NCBI RefSeq assembly: GCF_009729015.1
Contig: NZ_CP045482.1
Coordinates: 1,298,001 to 1,362,000 of the forward strand
Length of the DNA stretch: 64,000 nt
Direction of reading: 5' to 3'
DNA from: Acidianus ambivalens
GTDB taxonomy: Archaea > Thermoproteota > Thermoprotei_A > Sulfolobales > Sulfolobaceae
Position numbers and translations under genes: made by a program. Each line of letters starts with the position of its first letter. Within the stretch, counting starts at the first letter, position 1. The notes under the pieces are model-generated. The model made no database searches, was not told the origin of the DNA, and was given only the letters and a program-made list of their open reading frames with translations. This document shows, one piece after another, positions 10,235 to 19,093 of this stretch.

Positions 10235-11371
10235 TTAAATAAATGGCAATGAGGCGTGGTAAGGTACGTTAAATGCGTTATTAACTAAAAGCCTACTGTA
10301 AATTTTCTTTATAGTAACGTAATGTTTACCAAAGAGTATGAAAGAAACGCTCTCCTTCGAGTTCTTATCGAACCTAACAATTCCTCCGTCATCGCCTCCT
10401 TCCATGATGCAAAGTACTCCTTGCGAATAGTAAGGCTTATCAACATCTATTCCTATTTTCTTAAGAAAAGCATAAGTTGCATTCTCTGCAGAAACCATAG
10501 CAGACCTAGCAGTCTTTGGTCCCACCATTCCTTTAGCTGAATCTCCTAGTGCAAATATTCTTTCATTATATGAGAATGATGGGAAAGAAACCGGAATAAA
10601 TCCCGAGTCGTCTGTAAACTCCTTGACTGCTTTAGGCGCAGAAAGCGTAGGTAATACTGATTTAATATCTGCTTCTATTTCCTCCCCATCGTTAAGTACT
10701 ACCTTATCTTTCCTTATTTCAGTAACATATTTACCTTTTAATAAATGAATTCCCCTCTTCTCAAAGTATTTATTTGCTATTTCAGAAATTTTAGGATCAG
10801 GAATAGGGCCGAAGACTCCTCTAGGACTCTGAGTAGCTAAGTAAACTTCACCCTTGATTCCTTTCTTTCTTAACAAGAATTCAGAGATTAACGCTACTTG
10901 ATAAGAAGGTCCTTCAATAGGGCTATTTTTAGCGTTTCCAACGAAGATTTTTACTCCGTCCTCTGCTTCGTTTAGTTCTTTCTTAAGCCCTAAGAAGCCT
11001 TCAAGAGTATGATGCATATAGGCGTGTTCATGACCTTTTATTTTTTCAAAGTTCTCTTCGTAAGCTCCTCCTAATGCAATAAATAGATAATCATAATCAA
11101 ATGTCCCCTTTGAAGTTTTTACTTCCCCATCTTCAACTGCCTCTACCTCGGCCTCAACGAAGTTTACTCCTTTTCTTTCCATCACTTCCTTAGCATTAAA
11201 TTCTGTATCTTCAACTTTAATTTCATCAGTTAAAAGTAGCGGAAAGATAGTGTTCTCCCTTACTATAGCTGACCTAGAAATTATTGTTACATCTATTGTC
11301 TTTGAGTAATCCCTTATCCTATGTGCAACAGTTAAACCTGCATAACCAGAACCTAGAATAAGTACGTTCAT
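10235..11371 (-). CDS. SQR-like FAD-dependent oxidoreductase lacking redox cysteines
   Basis: This is a two-Rossmann flavoprotein of the sulfide:quinone oxidoreductase/type II NADH dehydrogenase superfamily. It has the N-terminal FAD motif L-G-S-G-Y-A-G, the middle Y-D-Y-L-F-I-A-L-G-G segment and the C-terminal FAD motif F-A-L-G-D. SQRs oxidise sulfide through cysteines near residues 129, 178 and 350. Here the first two positions have no Cys (the central C-P region reads N-S-P-I-E-G-P) and only one Cys remains in the whole protein. It may therefore use another electron donor or have a different role. The ATG at 11371 was preferred over 11395 because a TATA-like TTTTAAA is centred near 11414, placing transcription start downstream of 11395. 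Confidence 0.8.
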   Translation of the reverse strand: MNVLILGSGYAGLTVAHRIRDYSKTIDVTIISRSAIVRENTIFPLLLTDEIKVEDTEFNAKEVMERKGVNFVEAEVEAVEDGEVKTSKGTFDYDYLFIALGGAYEENFEKIKGHEHAYMHHTLEGFLGLKKELNEAEDGVKIFVGNAKNSPIEGPSYQVALISEFLLRKKGIKGEVYLATQSPRGVFGPIPDPKISEIANKYFEKRGIHLLKGKYVTEIRKDKVVLNDGEEIEADIKSVLPTLSAPKAVKEFTDDSGFIPVSFPSFSYNERIFALGDSAKGMVGPKTARSAMVSAENATYAFLKKIGIDVDKPYYSQGVLCIMEGGDDGGIVRFDKNSKESVSFILFGKHYVTIKKIYSRLLVNNAFNVPYHASLPFI

Positions 11372-11447
11372 GGGTGTTAATGATTTTATGGGCATAAAAG
11401 TTAATCTTGTTTAAAATTCGAGTAATAGATCAAAATTGATGATAAAA

Positions 11448-11879
11448 TTAACTTGCTGTAAGCTTATCTATTTCGCTCAAAAGCCGTAATATATCTTGTT
11501 TTGCCATTTCGTCACTTCTATAAAAGCTTACAACTCCCTCCTTATCCGGCCCATTATATTGGTATTGGTGAAGCAAAAGTGCCATGTTAGTGAAATTATT
11601 AACTTCATCGCTTATTATCATTGCGACTTCCTTCAAGAGAGTAGTAGGCATGATAAGTATGACCCAATCAACTCTCTTAACTCTCTTATTTCCTCTTATT
11701 TTAACGTAACCTGGATAAAGTTTTTCGAGTTCGTTCCTCTTATCTACGGCTAAGGCTGCGACTAAAGCCTTCCAAGCTTGAAATGCTTTGCCTGCAGCGT
11801 ATCTTATGAGGTTTTGTTCCAAGAACTTTCTTGCAATTTCAGCCTCATATTTAGCTTCCTCAAGTCTAGTCTTCTTCAA
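11448..11879 (-). CDS. PaREP1-family protein
   Basis: This 143-aa helical protein matches the PaREP1/PaREP8 pattern, a HEPN-like four-helix family expanded in Crenarchaeota. Near the N-terminus it has A-x-x-F-x-x-x-N-x-x-x-Y-A-x-x-K-A-F-Q-A-W-K-A-L-x-A-A-L, followed by a tail with R-V-D-W-V-I. The family's function is uncertain. By analogy with HEPN proteins an RNase or toxin-like role, or nucleotide/RNA binding, is possible, but no R-x4-6-H catalytic motif stands out. A second family member lies at 33821-34225. Confidence 0.75.
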   Translation of the reverse strand: MKKTRLEEAKYEAEIARKFLEQNLIRYAAGKAFQAWKALVAALAVDKRNELEKLYPGYVKIRGNKRVKRVDWVILIMPTTLLKEVAMIISDEVNNFTNMALLLHQYQYNGPDKEGVVSFYRSDEMAKQDILRLLSEIDKLTAS

Positions 11880-11977
11880 GATTAAACCAAGGTTTAGGTA
11901 ATTCCTGAACCATAGAATTCTATTTTTAACGAAAAGCTTTAAGCGTTTTATTACCTAAAATGTTACTTCGTTTTTGA

Positions 11978-12496
11978 TTAACCTTCAATGAAATTAACAC
12001 CTTCTTCTTTGAATATTCTCTTAAAGACCTCGTATGCGTCGTTAGTATAGAGGCAAACTATAATCTTATCCAAATTCCAATTTTCCTTCAAAACTTTAGC
12101 CATTTTCCTTGCACAGACCTCGTAGGGATAACCGTAAATTCCTGTTGAAATTGCAGGTAAAGCTATGCTCTTAACTTTAAGCTCTTCAGCTTTCCTTAAG
12201 GAATTCCTTATTGCCTCCTCAAGCTTTTCTTCTCCTTCAATTCCGTACCTAGGACCAACTGCATGAATTATGTATTTAGCCTTCAGCTTTCCTGCAGAAG
12301 TCACTGCGACTTCCCCCGTTTTTAATGGGCCATGCTTTCTTACATATTCCCTGCTTTCCTCTTGTATTTCTTTTCCTCCTTTTCTTACTATTGCATAAGC
12401 TACTCCTCCTCCATGCTCTAGGAAGGAATTTGCAGCATTAACTATTGCATCTGCCTCAATTTCTGTTATATCTCCCTTAGTAAGGTAAACGATCAC
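11978..12496 (-). CDS. Macro domain protein (ADP-ribose hydrolase family)
   Basis: This 172-aa single macrodomain has the standard elements. G-D-I-T is near residue 8, A-D-A-I-V-N-A-A-N-S near 15-24, the L-x-x-G-G-G-V-A loop near 27-34, Y-I-I-H-A-V-G-P, and the S-I-A-L-P-A-I-S-T-G-I-Y-G-Y-P loop that holds the diphosphate of ADP-ribose. Members hydrolyse ADP-ribose-1''-phosphate, O-acetyl-ADP-ribose or mono-ADP-ribosylated targets. It is divergent from the thermopsin-like gene, with 66 bp between them. Confidence 0.93.
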   Translation of the reverse strand: MIVYLTKGDITEIEADAIVNAANSFLEHGGGVAYAIVRKGGKEIQEESREYVRKHGPLKTGEVAVTSAGKLKAKYIIHAVGPRYGIEGEEKLEEAIRNSLRKAEELKVKSIALPAISTGIYGYPYEVCARKMAKVLKENWNLDKIIVCLYTNDAYEVFKRIFKEEGVNFIEG

Positions 12497-12525
12497 TTCT
12501 TGCTCCCCTTGGCATGAAGAATTAA

Positions 12526-12535
12526 GATATAAAAC
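12526..12535 (+). promoter_or_regulatory. TATA box of the thermopsin-like gene
   Basis: GATATAAAAC is centred about 32 nt before the ATG at 12563, giving a short leader of a few nucleotides. Confidence 0.5.
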
Positions 12536-12562
12536 TTTTAGTTCCTTTCTATAATTACATTT

Positions 12563-15500
12563 ATGGAAGTAAAATTAGTAAAAGCTTTCCTTACCATTCT
12601 ACTACTTTTATCTCCTTTTAATTATTTTAGCGATTTCGGTCACTTTTTGGCTACAAATCGTTTTACTCACGTATATCCTCCAAGAATAGACCCTAAGCTT
12701 TCGCATGTGCAGGGAGGCGTAAATGTTTACTCACTTTACAATAGTGAACCCGCTCCAATGGGAATAGCAGATTATGGCATAGGTCCTAACGGCCCTTATA
12801 TAAGGAATACTAGCCAAGTATTAGCAAAGGCTCATATATGTAGTCTGAGCGTTGATAGCAGTATTAATACTGATTGCGTTTCAGCTCAGCTTAACGTAGT
12901 GCTTTCGTATTGTTATAACGGTAATCAGTATTCTATCTGGCTACAAGACGTCGCTCTAATAATGCTGTTTAATAATACAATAAAATTTATAGATAATATT
13001 TGGAATCTATCCTCAGTAAATGCTAACGTTACTGAGGTAAAAGGTAAAGGTACACTATGCACTTATCATGGTGTTACTTTTTACTATTATTGTGCTAATG
13101 GCTATCCTGGAAGTCCTTGCGTTTTCTCTTATCCTCTAAATTTCTGTATGTTAATAAACGTTAGCGAGAACTCCCTAGGAGAGCCTGTCGCTTATTTTTG
13201 GTACAACGACGGTCACGGTTGGGTTAATTATGATTCTGTAACCTTCCTATTTCCTCATTCTAGAAATGTAAATATTACAATTAACGGATATCAATATACA
13301 GGCTCTGGAGACTTTTACGATATAGAATTCGATATAGTAGGTCCAGGAGGAGGCACTTGCGCTTATTTTAATAACGCATGCGTTTATCTCTATTTGTATT
13401 ACTGGAACGGGCATAATTTTCAAGAAATAAAAAATGCATATAACTTCGGCTCAGATACTGGTGAAACTTCCAATAACGTTATTGCAAGCGGTTATTATAT
13501 TCAAAGTAGCGGTGAGCTAACGTCGGGATTGAAAGCTGGCCAAGGATCTCTGGCACAGATATGGTCTTCCAATCAAGTCTCCATAGTCAAAGTTCATACT
13601 AATATTAAGAACGGATACGTTAGCTTTTCCAAATCTGAATGGAATTCTACACTTCCTATGTATAAATTTTGCGGATATTGTGCAATAATTACCCTATATC
13701 CTGGAAACTATAACGTAATTATTTTAAATAATCAAGGAAAAATTTCTGGAGAGTCGTACGTAAAATTATTAGGAGGTAGAGAAATTCAAACATATTGTTA
13801 CCATTTTAAGCTAATTTCTCCCCAGTCGATTTGTATATTCTATGGAGAGAATAACGTTGAATATATAGAAATATACGGAATGGGGTATGCTAATCTAAGT
13901 TTAAAATTGCCTAACAGTATTTCATACGTAGATAACTTTACGCCATTTATAAACGGAAAGGAAGTTGTAGAGCTTATTTTAATTCCTCACGTTCTTTATT
14001 GTTCCGCAGAAGGTATACTAACGGTTACATTAAGTAGTGGGCTAAGTTGTACCTCAAGTTTTAAAATTGTATCTACGACTAAAGCTATAGAGGTCTGTAT
14101 TAAGGTAGAGTCTATAGGAAATACCTTACCTGAAGAGCCTAAAATAAAGGTTCAATTTCCTAATGGGTCTATAGAGGAAATAACTCAAGGAAAGTACTTA
14201 TTGCCTGCAGGTAGTACATACTGCTTGCCTAAATGTATCTATGAAAATAACCAGATTAGGTGGATATTAAACTCTTCAAATGAGGGAAAATTTACTCTAC
14301 AAGGAGAGTACACATTCTATTACTATGAAGAATACCTTGTAAACTTTTCATTCAAGGTTATTGGTTCTTCCTATAACTTTACTCCAGAAGTCTATTACTA
14401 TTCTGCAGGAAAATTAAATGAAAGTCTAGCAGGCTTAATATGGGCAGATTATAATTCAACATATTATTATCAACAATGCATAAATTACGGTAAAGTAAGA
14501 TATATATCTTTCAACTATACGGGTGAAATATCGAGTTTTAAAGCAATGACAACCTATTACCAACAGTACTATGTTAATGTAAACTCTATGGCCCCATTAT
14601 ATGCTGAAATTAACGGCGTTAACCAAAGTTTCTCTTCAGGGTGGTTTAATTATTCTACTAAGATAATTATTGAGAACGTTACTTTCTACCCTTGTGCTTA
14701 TGAGAGGTACATTATTTCCTCAGTAACACCTTCAATAGCATTTACTGTAAATTCTCCAATTAACGTTAAGGTAAGCTATATAATTCAATATTATTTAGAA
14801 GTTAATGCAAAGATTCCTGTTTATGCTTTTGTAAACGGTAGTAATGTTTCCTTCTCTTCTGGTTGGTATAATAAGGATGATCATATCGAAGTTGAGAACG
14901 TTACATGGTATAAATGTCCATTCACTAGGTTTATAATTACAAGCGTAAGTCCGTCAAACTTTACTGTCGGAAGCCACATTATTGTAAATGTTAGCTGTTT
15001 AGAGCAGTTTTACGTTCACGTTAACGCTAAAATACCTCTATATGCAGAAGTTAACGGAATTAACGAAAGTTTTACCTCCGGTTGGTATAACGACGGCATT
15101 TGCATTCATGTAGAGAACGTTACTTTCTACCCTTGTGCTTATGAGAGGTACATTATTTCCTCAATCAAGCCTTCATCAATAAGACTATGCAAACCGCTAA
15201 ACGTCACTATCTCATGTTTTATTCAATTCTTCATTTGTGTAAAAAGTAAGATTCCTGTTTATGCTTTTGTAAACGGTAGTAATGTTTCCTTCTCTTCTGG
15301 TTGGTATAATAAGGGTGATCATATCGAAGTTGAGAACGTGCCATTTTACATTTCCCCTAAAGAAAGGTGTATAATTTCCTCGCCACTGCCTAGTTTCACG
15401 GTAGAAAATCATACCGTGGTTACTCTGAAAACTATTATTCAGTTCCTAGTTTGCGTCATTTCAGTAATTCCTATTAAAGCTTACGTAAACGGCGAAGAAA

Positions 15501-15916
15501 CGATTATTGGCACATCGTGGATAAATGAAGGAACTAAAATAGAGGTAATCAATTACACTTACTATCCTTGTAAAGACGAAAGGTATGTAATAACTTCAAT
15601 AAATCCTTCCTCAACAATCTTTGTAAATTCTTCAGTAAAGTTAGCAATATATTCTATTAAGCAGTTTTTAGTATGCATAAACGGAATAAAGTCCTGGTAC
15701 AATGCGGGAAGCAAGATAATACTCAATGCCACTATACCAATTTATGAAGTAGGAGAATTCATAGGCACTTATAATGTTTCTCCAGGAAGCGTGATAGTAG
15801 TCAATTCACCAGTGGTGGAAAGATTAGTTGAGAACCTTAATTACGTCTTCATTATTCTCATTACCGTAGCCGTGTTGGCTATAAGTATTATTATATTCAT
15901 AAAAATTAGGAAATAA
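12563..15916 (+). CDS. Giant thermopsin-like surface protein with tandem repeats
   Basis: This 1117-aa secreted, membrane-anchored protein has four regions. A signal peptide covers residues 1-22. A thermopsin (peptidase family A5)-type domain covers about 60-320, with P-A-P-M-G-I-A-D-Y-G-I, Q-L-N-V-V-L, D-N-I-W-N, Y-N-D-G-H-G-W-V-x-Y-D and G-P-G-G-G. A linker of beta domains follows, then five or six tandem repeats of about 73 aa from residue 667 to 1050 (V-N-A-K-I-P-x-Y-A-x-V-N-G...S-G-W-Y-N...E-V-E-N-V-T), and finally a C-terminal TM helix with a Lys/Arg stop (about 1090-1117). It is rich in N-x-S/T sites, Tyr and, unusually, Cys, suggesting glycosylation and disulfides outside the cell. 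Thermopsins are acid proteases; activity here is not proven. Confidence 0.85.
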   Translation: MEVKLVKAFLTILLLLSPFNYFSDFGHFLATNRFTHVYPPRIDPKLSHVQGGVNVYSLYNSEPAPMGIADYGIGPNGPYIRNTSQVLAKAHICSLSVDSSINTDCVSAQLNVVLSYCYNGNQYSIWLQDVALIMLFNNTIKFIDNIWNLSSVNANVTEVKGKGTLCTYHGVTFYYYCANGYPGSPCVFSYPLNFCMLINVSENSLGEPVAYFWYNDGHGWVNYDSVTFLFPHSRNVNITINGYQYTGSGDFYDIEFDIVGPGGGTCAYFNNACVYLYLYYWNGHNFQEIKNAYNFGSDTGETSNNVIASGYYIQSSGELTSGLKAGQGSLAQIWSSNQVSIVKVHTNIKNGYVSFSKSEWNSTLPMYKFCGYCAIITLYPGNYNVIILNNQGKISGESYVKLLGGREIQTYCYHFKLISPQSICIFYGENNVEYIEIYGMGYANLSLKLPNSISYVDNFTPFINGKEVVELILIPHVLYCSAEGILTVTLSSGLSCTSSFKIVSTTKAIEVCIKVESIGNTLPEEPKIKVQFPNGSIEEITQGKYLLPAGSTYCLPKCIYENNQIRWILNSSNEGKFTLQGEYTFYYYEEYLVNFSFKVIGSSYNFTPEVYYYSAGKLNESLAGLIWADYNSTYYYQQCINYGKVRYISFNYTGEISSFKAMTTYYQQYYVNVNSMAPLYAEINGVNQSFSSGWFNYSTKIIIENVTFYPCAYERYIISSVTPSIAFTVNSPINVKVSYIIQYYLEVNAKIPVYAFVNGSNVSFSSGWYNKDDHIEVENVTWYKCPFTRFIITSVSPSNFTVGSHIIVNVSCLEQFYVHVNAKIPLYAEVNGINESFTSGWYNDGICIHVENVTFYPCAYERYIISSIKPSSIRLCKPLNVTISCFIQFFICVKSKIPVYAFVNGSNVSFSSGWYNKGDHIEVENVPFYISPKERCIISSPLPSFTVENHTVVTLKTIIQFLVCVISVIPIKAYVNGEETIIGTSWINEGTKIEVINYTYYPCKDERYVITSINPSSTIFVNSSVKLAIYSIKQFLVCINGIKSWYNAGSKIILNATIPIYEVGEFIGTYNVSPGSVIVVNSPVVERLVENLNYVFIILITVAVLAISIIIFIKIRK
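14563..15720 (+). repeat. In-gene tandem repeats of about 220 bp with near-identical blocks
   Basis: The repeats have a period of about 219-222 bp (73-74 codons). A 92-nt block at 14810-14901 recurs at 15248-15339 with one mismatch. A 51-nt block at 14672-14722 recurs at 15113-15163 without mismatch. The offsets (438 and 441 nt) equal two periods, so alternate repeats are most alike, which points to duplication or gene conversion of a two-repeat unit. Confidence 0.9.
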
Positions 15917-15986
15917 GAAAGAGAACTTTCTTTTTTTAAAAAAAGAATTAGAAAATATATTATTATTACTTTTCTTTCTTTTCTCC

Positions 15987-17315
15987 TTATTTTACTCTAT
16001 ACGTCGTATCTCCAGCTGTCTCTTCTATAGGTATCATATTAGTATCGTAACCTTTATAATACCAGGCTAAGCTCCCACCAAGTCCTAAAGCCCAAAGGCC
16101 AAGATTATATATTACGAATTGAGTAGATGAAAAACCAGAAGTTAAGTAAAGTGACCCGGCATAAGCTAGCATGGGTGCTACTCTAATTAATCCGATATAG
16201 AACGCTCTAGATTTTATTGGCATTAATAACGGTTCTAGAACTGTCCTAGTTGCCCAGCCGAATTCACTAAAAGCCATGTTAAAGAGTAAGAGCACGTAAA
16301 ACACGCCTAGAGAGAATGGAACTAATCCGCTGATTAATAATAGTATTGGTATCATTGTTAAAGTACCTCCTAGAAAGGAGAATACAGCAAATTTCCTTGT
16401 GGGTATGTATTTAACTAGGAAAGAAGCTATTATTCCTGCAATTGAGGCTCCTAAATTTGCAATGAAGACTATCTCATCTACAACAATTCCTTTAAAATAA
16501 TAGTCAGCAATAGTATAAGCCATTAAACCATAAGTTAAGTATTGCGAAACTCCTATAATAGAAAGAAATGCATATCTAAAACCTAAAGAAACCTCATTAA
16601 CCCCTCTGGGTGTTACATGCCTTACCTCTGCACCAGAAAAATATTTCTCTATTTCTTTTTCAGCTTCTTCCCTCTTTCCAGCCTTAACCAACCATCTAAC
16701 GCTTTCAGGCGTTAAATATCTCATGACTATTGCAAAGCCCACCATTACAATTGCGAGAATTCCCAAAGTTCTCAACTCTAAAAGGTAAGATGAAGAAAGA
16801 TAGTATGTCAAGTAAGATATTGCTGCAGCAACCATTGCACCCATGTTGTCAAAATTAGGTAAGAATACTAGCATCGTCTCCCTTAATGAAAGTGGCATAG
16901 TTTCACCAGCGTAAGATAAAGCAGTTGGAACTTCTCCCTCTATCCCTAGATAACCGAGGATTATACCTAGGACTACTAAAGGCAAAAAGACTGGAGAGGA
17001 AGTAGAGATTACTCCAGAGACTACTGCTTGAGATACTCCAAATATAATTAAAGCCCCAGTACCGTAAAGCCCCATAGTAAGGAAAAAGGTCCCTTTTCTT
17101 CCCAACCTTATGTCGGAAAGGCGAGAAATCGCTAAGTCGCCAACTAGCTGAGCAATTATTGGGACTACCAAAAACCAAACTTGATTAACTTGCGGGTAAA
17201 AGATTGGAGCGATTGACGCTATAATCCCCCACATAAAAAATCCTACAGCTAGTGATGAGAATAAGGACCAGTGAGCTTTCGTCCACTTAGAAAAATCAAT
17301 TTCTGAAAAGTCCAT
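15987..17315 (-). CDS. MFS transporter
   Basis: This 442-aa protein has about twelve TM segments and is a major facilitator of the sugar/organic-acid porter group. Motif A appears as R-L-S-D-I-R-L-G-R-K-G after TM2. A cytoplasmic central loop contains P-E-S-V-R-W-L-V-K-A-G-K-R-E-E-A-E, the typical sugar-porter-like sequence at the end of TM6. The short soluble N-terminus precedes TM1. It is convergent with the thermopsin-like gene; uptake of peptides or sugars would fit the neighbourhood, but the substrate is unknown. Confidence 0.85.
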   Translation of the reverse strand: MDFSEIDFSKWTKAHWSLFSSLAVGFFMWGIIASIAPIFYPQVNQVWFLVVPIIAQLVGDLAISRLSDIRLGRKGTFFLTMGLYGTGALIIFGVSQAVVSGVISTSSPVFLPLVVLGIILGYLGIEGEVPTALSYAGETMPLSLRETMLVFLPNFDNMGAMVAAAISYLTYYLSSSYLLELRTLGILAIVMVGFAIVMRYLTPESVRWLVKAGKREEAEKEIEKYFSGAEVRHVTPRGVNEVSLGFRYAFLSIIGVSQYLTYGLMAYTIADYYFKGIVVDEIVFIANLGASIAGIIASFLVKYIPTRKFAVFSFLGGTLTMIPILLLISGLVPFSLGVFYVLLLFNMAFSEFGWATRTVLEPLLMPIKSRAFYIGLIRVAPMLAYAGSLYLTSGFSSTQFVIYNLGLWALGLGGSLAWYYKGYDTNMIPIEETAGDTTYRVK

Positions 17316-17373
17316 AAGATCATTTCATTAAAGTAGCTTATAAATTTAGTTATAATGATTAAATAAAGAGCTG

Positions 17374-19062
17374 TCAAGCTTTCTCAACTGAAGTTATTCC
17401 TATTAAATTCCAGTAATACGCCTCCACCTCTAGCGGGACTGCCGGTACATAATAGCCCTCGTAAGAAGGATATAACTTAACGATTTCCCAAGAATCCTTC
17501 TTCAGAGCAGTTGCATTAGAGCAGAAAATATAACCATTTGCCGAAATAGATGGGGTATCAGGAAATATCCTAAAATAAGGTTTTATGCAATTAGGCAAAG
17601 AAGGTGATTTAGGGTAGTAACTTACGTTGAGTAAAAATCCGTAAATTTCTCCGTCTTTTTCACAAATGTGAAGCACTTTCACGTTAATTGATGTATAGTA
17701 GGGAGTGTATGCAAAATGAAAGAAAATTCCTAGACTAATCAATAAAAGTACTGGTATAGCTAGAGGTTTAAAGCTGATTGCATTTATTCTTTCTCTCTCT
17801 CCATTTGGCAATGCGTATCCTAGTATAGGCCAGGACATAAAATAATTCCATAAACCCCTATAGTTAACGAAGAAGATAAAATACGGAAAGAAAACCCAAG
17901 AATCCTTAAAATTGTCGTAATATTTCCAGAAAAAGTAAACCTCAGTAAGCGTAACGATTACTATTGCCAAAGTAAAAAATAGAGGATAAATGTAAAAGAA
18001 TCCAGAAATCGCTATCATCGACAAGCTCATACTTATACCTATTAGCGGAGCTACTATTGGATAAAGAACCCCTTGAAAATAGTATTCTGGAGAAAGTAAA
18101 ATAAAATACCCGTTAATCGCCAGGAAAGAGATAGCAGTGTAAATTATAAACTTCAGTAATGAACTCCTTCCCTCTTCCTTGTATATTGAAATTAAATAAA
18201 ACGGAAGAAGGGCAAAAGGAGTCTGCTTCAGTGATAAAGCCAAGCCGTAAAATATACCTTTGGCTTTCACGTCTTTGGAAAATAGTGAAAGTAAAACAAA
18301 GAAAACCCAATCGAGAGTAGTAACTCCACCTGCAGAGAAGTCACGATAATTGATGTTAAATAAGTAGGGGAGTAAGAAAGATAAAAATAGGAATTTGTCA
18401 ACTTTCCTTAACTTTGCATATAGGAGAAAGGCTACTAAAAAGTAGAAAGTCACAGTAATGAAATTGGGGTTTATGTTGAAGATTACTGATGGAATAAGTA
18501 TAAGCATTTGCAATGCAGGGTAATCGTACCTGGTAACTACTCCTCCAGTGGAAAGAGGAGTTCCCAAAATTGGTATAAATTTGCACAAATGGAAAACGCT
18601 GTAAATATTGGCAGTAAGTGCAGGGTTATAAGGATTTTCTCCGTGTAAAAATAGGTAAGCAGCATAGTAACTAAGCATCATTTCGTCGGTTCCAAAATTA
18701 GGAGAGACAACAAGGGTAGAGAAAGTTAAGATTAGAAAATTTACAAGCATTGCCTCAGCTAGAAAATTGTATTTAATACCTACGGCTACTAGTAACAAGT
18801 AAATGATGAAAACGTAAATACTAACTCCTTGTGTGAAATAATATAACAATCCTACAACAATGGCCTCTGCATAAATAATAGCAATGAAGTATTTATCTTG
18901 AATGTGCATACTAGTAAATAGCATGAGACCTGAGAAAAATATTGATAACACGTCAAGAGTAATGAATAACAAATTATCGTAATTAGGAGCTATTAGTAGA
19001 AACATGGAAATGGCAAATAAAAACTGAGAAAAATTCACCGTTAATGCTTTATTCCTATCCAT
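17374..19062 (-). CDS. Multi-spanning glycosyltransferase (GT-C/GT87-like)
   Basis: This 562-aa protein has about 12-13 TM segments and a C-terminal extracytoplasmic domain of about 120 aa. The first large outside loop contains N-F-G-T-D-E-M-M-L-S-Y-Y-A-A-Y-L-F-L-H-G-E-N-P-Y, the acidic loop typical of GT-C enzymes. L-S-L-K-Q-T-P-F-A-L-L-P-F-Y matches the DUF2029/GT87 polyprenyl-phosphate-mannose-dependent transferases. It probably transfers a lipid-linked sugar to surface glycans or glycoproteins. It follows the PIG-V-like gene with a 31-nt gap in one minus-strand unit with the pilin. Confidence 0.75.
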   Translation of the reverse strand: MDRNKALTVNFSQFLFAISMFLLIAPNYDNLLFITLDVLSIFFSGLMLFTSMHIQDKYFIAIIYAEAIVVGLLYYFTQGVSIYVFIIYLLLVAVGIKYNFLAEAMLVNFLILTFSTLVVSPNFGTDEMMLSYYAAYLFLHGENPYNPALTANIYSVFHLCKFIPILGTPLSTGGVVTRYDYPALQMLILIPSVIFNINPNFITVTFYFLVAFLLYAKLRKVDKFLFLSFLLPYLFNINYRDFSAGGVTTLDWVFFVLLSLFSKDVKAKGIFYGLALSLKQTPFALLPFYLISIYKEEGRSSLLKFIIYTAISFLAINGYFILLSPEYYFQGVLYPIVAPLIGISMSLSMIAISGFFYIYPLFFTLAIVIVTLTEVYFFWKYYDNFKDSWVFFPYFIFFVNYRGLWNYFMSWPILGYALPNGERERINAISFKPLAIPVLLLISLGIFFHFAYTPYYTSINVKVLHICEKDGEIYGFLLNVSYYPKSPSLPNCIKPYFRIFPDTPSISANGYIFCSNATALKKDSWEIVKLYPSYEGYYVPAVPLEVEAYYWNLIGITSVEKA

Positions 19063-19093
19063 TAAAGGTGTGATAAGTCTAGCAAATAAAAAG

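Noticed and set aside
10322..10540. Plus-strand 72-aa frame inside the SQR-like gene
   Set aside because: It is antisense to a flavoprotein with clear motifs and has no promoter or family features of its own.
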